A DNA stretch of 53,078 nt from SAR324 cluster bacterium (GTDB lineage: Bacteria > SAR324 > NAC60-12). Below the pieces are notes generated by a model. That model did no database searches. It saw nothing but the letters and a program-made list of their open reading frames with translations, and was not told the origin of the DNA. The position numbers were made by a program, and so were the translations under genes. Below are positions 51,060 to 53,078 of this stretch, one piece after another. Within the stretch, counting starts at the first letter, position 1, and the number at the start of each line of letters is the position of its first letter. The stretch is from assembly GCA_022448485.1 (NCBI GenBank), contig JAKUUI010000009.1, positions 1 through 53,078 of the forward strand. The letters run 5' to 3'.

Positions 51060-52007
51060 TCACCCTTCCTGGGTCCAAGCCAGCAAACTTTGCATGAGTC
51101 GGGTTTTGAAGCGCTCCGCATCGACTTCCAGCGCCACCTGCATATTCTCCTCACCCAAAGGTGTACGGCCGCGCCGATCCACCACTGTCATTCCGCGGGT
51201 TAATTCTCCTCTCAACTCCACGTCCACATAACGTTTTTCGGTTTTCACCAAATCCGGAAAGATGCAAACTCCTGCCGCCAGCGGATCATGTAAAACACAG
51301 CGCCTCCAACCTGAAAGACTTTCGTAGGCAGCAGAAATGAATCTTATGATCTGCAGCAGAAATGCTGAGCGCTCATTGCCAATTTTCACTAAAGGCTCCA
51401 GATCTGCCTCTTCCCAATACACCTCATGTGTCACATCGAGGCCGACAAGAGTCATCTCCATTCCAGAGTGGAAAACAATCCGTGCCGCTTCAGGGTCGTT
51501 GGTAATGTTGGCTTCAGCCACAGCAGAAACATTACCGCTGAAAACTGCTCCGCCCATGATCACAAGATTCCGGATCCGCCCGGCCAGGCTGGTATCACGC
51601 AATAAAGCCACGGCAATATTAGTCAAAGGCGCGGTGGTGAGCAAGGTCAGCTCTCCGAAATATTCATGGCTCAACCGTAAAATCATATCCACAGCTGATT
51701 CTTCAGATGCTGACTCCCGTGGCACTGAGAGGAAAGTGTTGCCCAGTCCGTCGTCGCCGTGTACAAATGGCGCTGTCTCCAAGGGACCCAGCAAGGGCCG
51801 TTCTGCTCCGGATGCAACCGGAATTTCCAGTTCCAGCATTTCCCAGATCTTAAGTGTGTTCAATGTCGTTTGTGCCACTTCAGCATTCCCACCGACAGTG
51901 GTACTGCCCAGAATTTCAAGCTGACCCTGTTTTTGCGCATGGGCCAGAAAAAAAAGCGCAAGGGCATCGTCAATGCCTGTGTCCACATCCAGTAATAATT
52001 TAATCAA
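51060..52007 (-). CDS. Inosine-uridine-type nucleoside hydrolase
   Basis: Splits ribonucleosides into base and ribose. The 315-residue protein has the diagnostic calcium motif LLLDVDTGIDDALALFF near residue 4, a VHGDDGLGN segment near residue 80 and the LTTAPLTNIAVAL phosphate-side loop. The active-site asparagine and aspartate regions NITNDPEAARIVF and VLHDPLAAG complete the match. Substrate specificity cannot be told. It converges with dapA. Confidence 0.92.
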   Translation of the reverse strand: MIKLLLDVDTGIDDALALFFLAHAQKQGQLEILGSTTVGGNAEVAQTTLNTLKIWEMLELEIPVASGAERPLLGPLETAPFVHGDDGLGNTFLSVPRESASEESAVDMILRLSHEYFGELTLLTTAPLTNIAVALLRDTSLAGRIRNLVIMGGAVFSGNVSAVAEANITNDPEAARIVFHSGMEMTLVGLDVTHEVYWEEADLEPLVKIGNERSAFLLQIIRFISAAYESLSGWRRCVLHDPLAAGVCIFPDLVKTEKRYVDVELRGELTRGMTVVDRRGRTPLGEENMQVALEVDAERFKTRLMQSLLAWTQEG

Positions 52008-52469
52008 CTTTTCCTTTTTAGTTTTGAGGTTATTAATATCTCATCTTATCTCTGCAATTTTTGCAAATGAAGTTCTTAGTCTTGTGCCATTCCCGCTAGT
52101 GAAGAAATCCGGAATTGCCAATACGATTTTTTCCCAAAGAGGACTTGTCAATTACTCAAACGAGGGAATCCTGAATTGCTGAAACATCACTTAAAAGTCC
52201 TTTCAGTGTGGATTTTTTCTAACGGAGCCTCATTTTTAAACACTTTTTCTACATTACATAAAGTAGTTAGACTCATTTCTGCCTAGATGCTCACTCAGAT
52301 GCTCCAACTAATTCTTCACAGTCAGACAACACTCTAAAAACTATCACCCTCATTCTTGTAAAATCTCCCAAATTCTGGTATATATTGGGTTCTTCTAAAA
52401 CCAACCGATTATACTCGATAAAATACATATAATTCTCGTCAAATCATCCTGGCAAAACTGGTTAAATCC
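52008..52469. other. 462-bp intergenic region before the truncated membrane-protein gene
   Basis: AT-rich stretch between the divergent starts of the nucleoside hydrolase and the membrane protein. The one plus-strand frame inside it has no ribosome binding site or family. It must hold promoters for both directions, but none is clear. Confidence 0.4.
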
Positions 52470-53078
52470 GTGAAACAAACAAACTTGTTCTCAAGGCCCA
52501 TATTCCATATTTTTTTGATCATAACGATTATTTCTATTGTCTATTCAAACACGCTCGAAGCTCCTTTTGTATTTGACGACAAATTTGTTATTGTTGAAAA
52601 TCCAATAGTTAGAGACCTTGGTTACATGGTAAATCCTTCAGAAGCGAAGGTTCATAAAGGGCATTTCGAATACGAATCTTTTAGGCACAGATATATCGGT
52701 TATCTCACATTTGCCATCAACTATTGGTTTCACAAACTTGATGTAACAGGTTACCATTTGGTCAACATTGCTATTCACATCATCAACAGTTTGATTGTAT
52801 ATTGGCTTGTTATCTTAACATTCAAGACTCCCTTTTTAAATTCGTCAGTCCTCAGGGGACGTATAAACGAAATAGCATTTTTTGCTAGTCTGTTTTTCGC
52901 CTGCCATCCTCTTCAGACACAGGCAGTTACTTACATTTGGCAACGGGTCACTTCATTATCCACAACATTCTACTGCCTCGCTCTGGTTTTTTACATTTTA
53001 TGGAGGCTTACATCAAAAAAAACCAGTTCATTTGCCACCCAAATGCCAATATTGTTTTACTTTGGCTCGGTTATTTCT
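52470..53078 (+). CDS. TMTC-like TPR membrane protein, 5' part
   Basis: Frame of 203 codons open to the right edge, starting GTG 52470. It opens with a signal-anchor helix (about 10-25). Then comes APFVFDDKFVIVENPIVRDL, with the acidic pair typical of membrane O-glycosyltransferases, then RYIGYLTFAINYWFHKLDV and GYHLVNIAIHIINSL. A later HPLQTQAVTYIWQRVTSL segment completes the match. This arrangement matches bacterial TMTC/DUF1736-type proteins, which continue into TPR repeats and probably glycosylate at the periplasmic face. The C-terminus is outside the window. Confidence 0.75.
   Translation, partial: MKQTNLFSRPIFHIFLIITIISIVYSNTLEAPFVFDDKFVIVENPIVRDLGYMVNPSEAKVHKGHFEYESFRHRYIGYLTFAINYWFHKLDVTGYHLVNIAIHIINSLIVYWLVILTFKTPFLNSSVLRGRINEIAFFASLFFACHPLQTQAVTYIWQRVTSLSTTFYCLALVFYILWRLTSKKTSSFATQMPILFYFGSVIS

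Noticed and set aside
51337-51924. 195-codon plus-strand frame opposite the nucleoside hydrolase
   Set aside because: Antisense shadow; the minus strand carries the full DVDTGIDD hydrolase signature.
1-53078. CRISPR array, transposase, integrase or prophage
   Set aside because: No regularly spaced repeats and no such proteins were found. The island evidence rests only on duplication and the tRNA fragment.

Overview
The window looks like a chromosomal segment of a free-living, aerobically respiring Gram-negative bacterium. It has moderately low GC, short spacers and long same-strand operons. The gene mix is complex I, a CO-dehydrogenase-type maturation set, a MotA/MotB stator, LepB, a Bor-like lipoprotein and a TMTC-like TPR membrane protein. 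This would fit a marine deltaproteobacterial lineage such as SAR324, but that is an inference from gene content and not a phylogenetic result. No phage, plasmid, transposase, rRNA or CRISPR was seen.

Layout. 1-5.5 kb: an ACT-domain protein cut by the window edge (probable malic enzyme) behind proB, a small membrane protein, secG-tpiA, a free-standing chorismate mutase and a membrane-anchored FKBP. 4.6-10.2 kb (minus strand): upp, coxG, a MobA/MocA-like nucleotidyltransferase, xdhC, sufS, sufU and a MoxR/CoxD ATPase. Together these look like a maturation set for a xanthine/CO-dehydrogenase-family molybdoenzyme, with no structural subunits nearby. 10.3-27.3 kb (minus strand): a complex I locus in the order nuoE-F-G-J-K-L, then ompH/skp-fabZ-gatC-yhbY-metG, then nuoA-B-C-D-H-pdxH-I and a two-domain ThyX. 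nuoM and nuoN are absent from the window. 27.6-29.9 kb: ilvB-ilvH.

29.9-35.8 kb is the most remarkable part, a peroxide-defence island. It holds oxyR (both redox cysteines at the E. coli positions 199 and 208), divergent from a short rubrerythrin. A four-element OxyR operator lies between them. These are followed by a CCG-domain Fe-S oxidoreductase, a DUF3501 protein, a rhodanese, two near-identical glutaredoxin-like genes and a peroxiredoxin. The peroxiredoxin frame carries a single TGA exactly where the peroxidatic cysteine belongs, with a plausible bacterial SECIS hairpin downstream, so it is very probably a selenoprotein. The island is bracketed by a roughly 330-bp duplication (3' end of ilvH plus the glutaredoxin gene). 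Its left end carries the 3' half of a degenerate tRNA-Arg(TCT). Both point to acquisition or rearrangement by recombination.

35.9-53 kb: hflK without hflC, SEC-C methionine aminopeptidase, lepB, a family 2 glycosyltransferase, argA, one MotA with two tandem MotB paralogues, tatD, a tiny membrane ORF, a Bor-like lipoprotein, rnc, rluB, fapA (DUF342), a pentapeptide-repeat protein, a secreted protein, a plant-type dapA, a nucleoside hydrolase and the truncated 5' part of a TMTC-like membrane protein.
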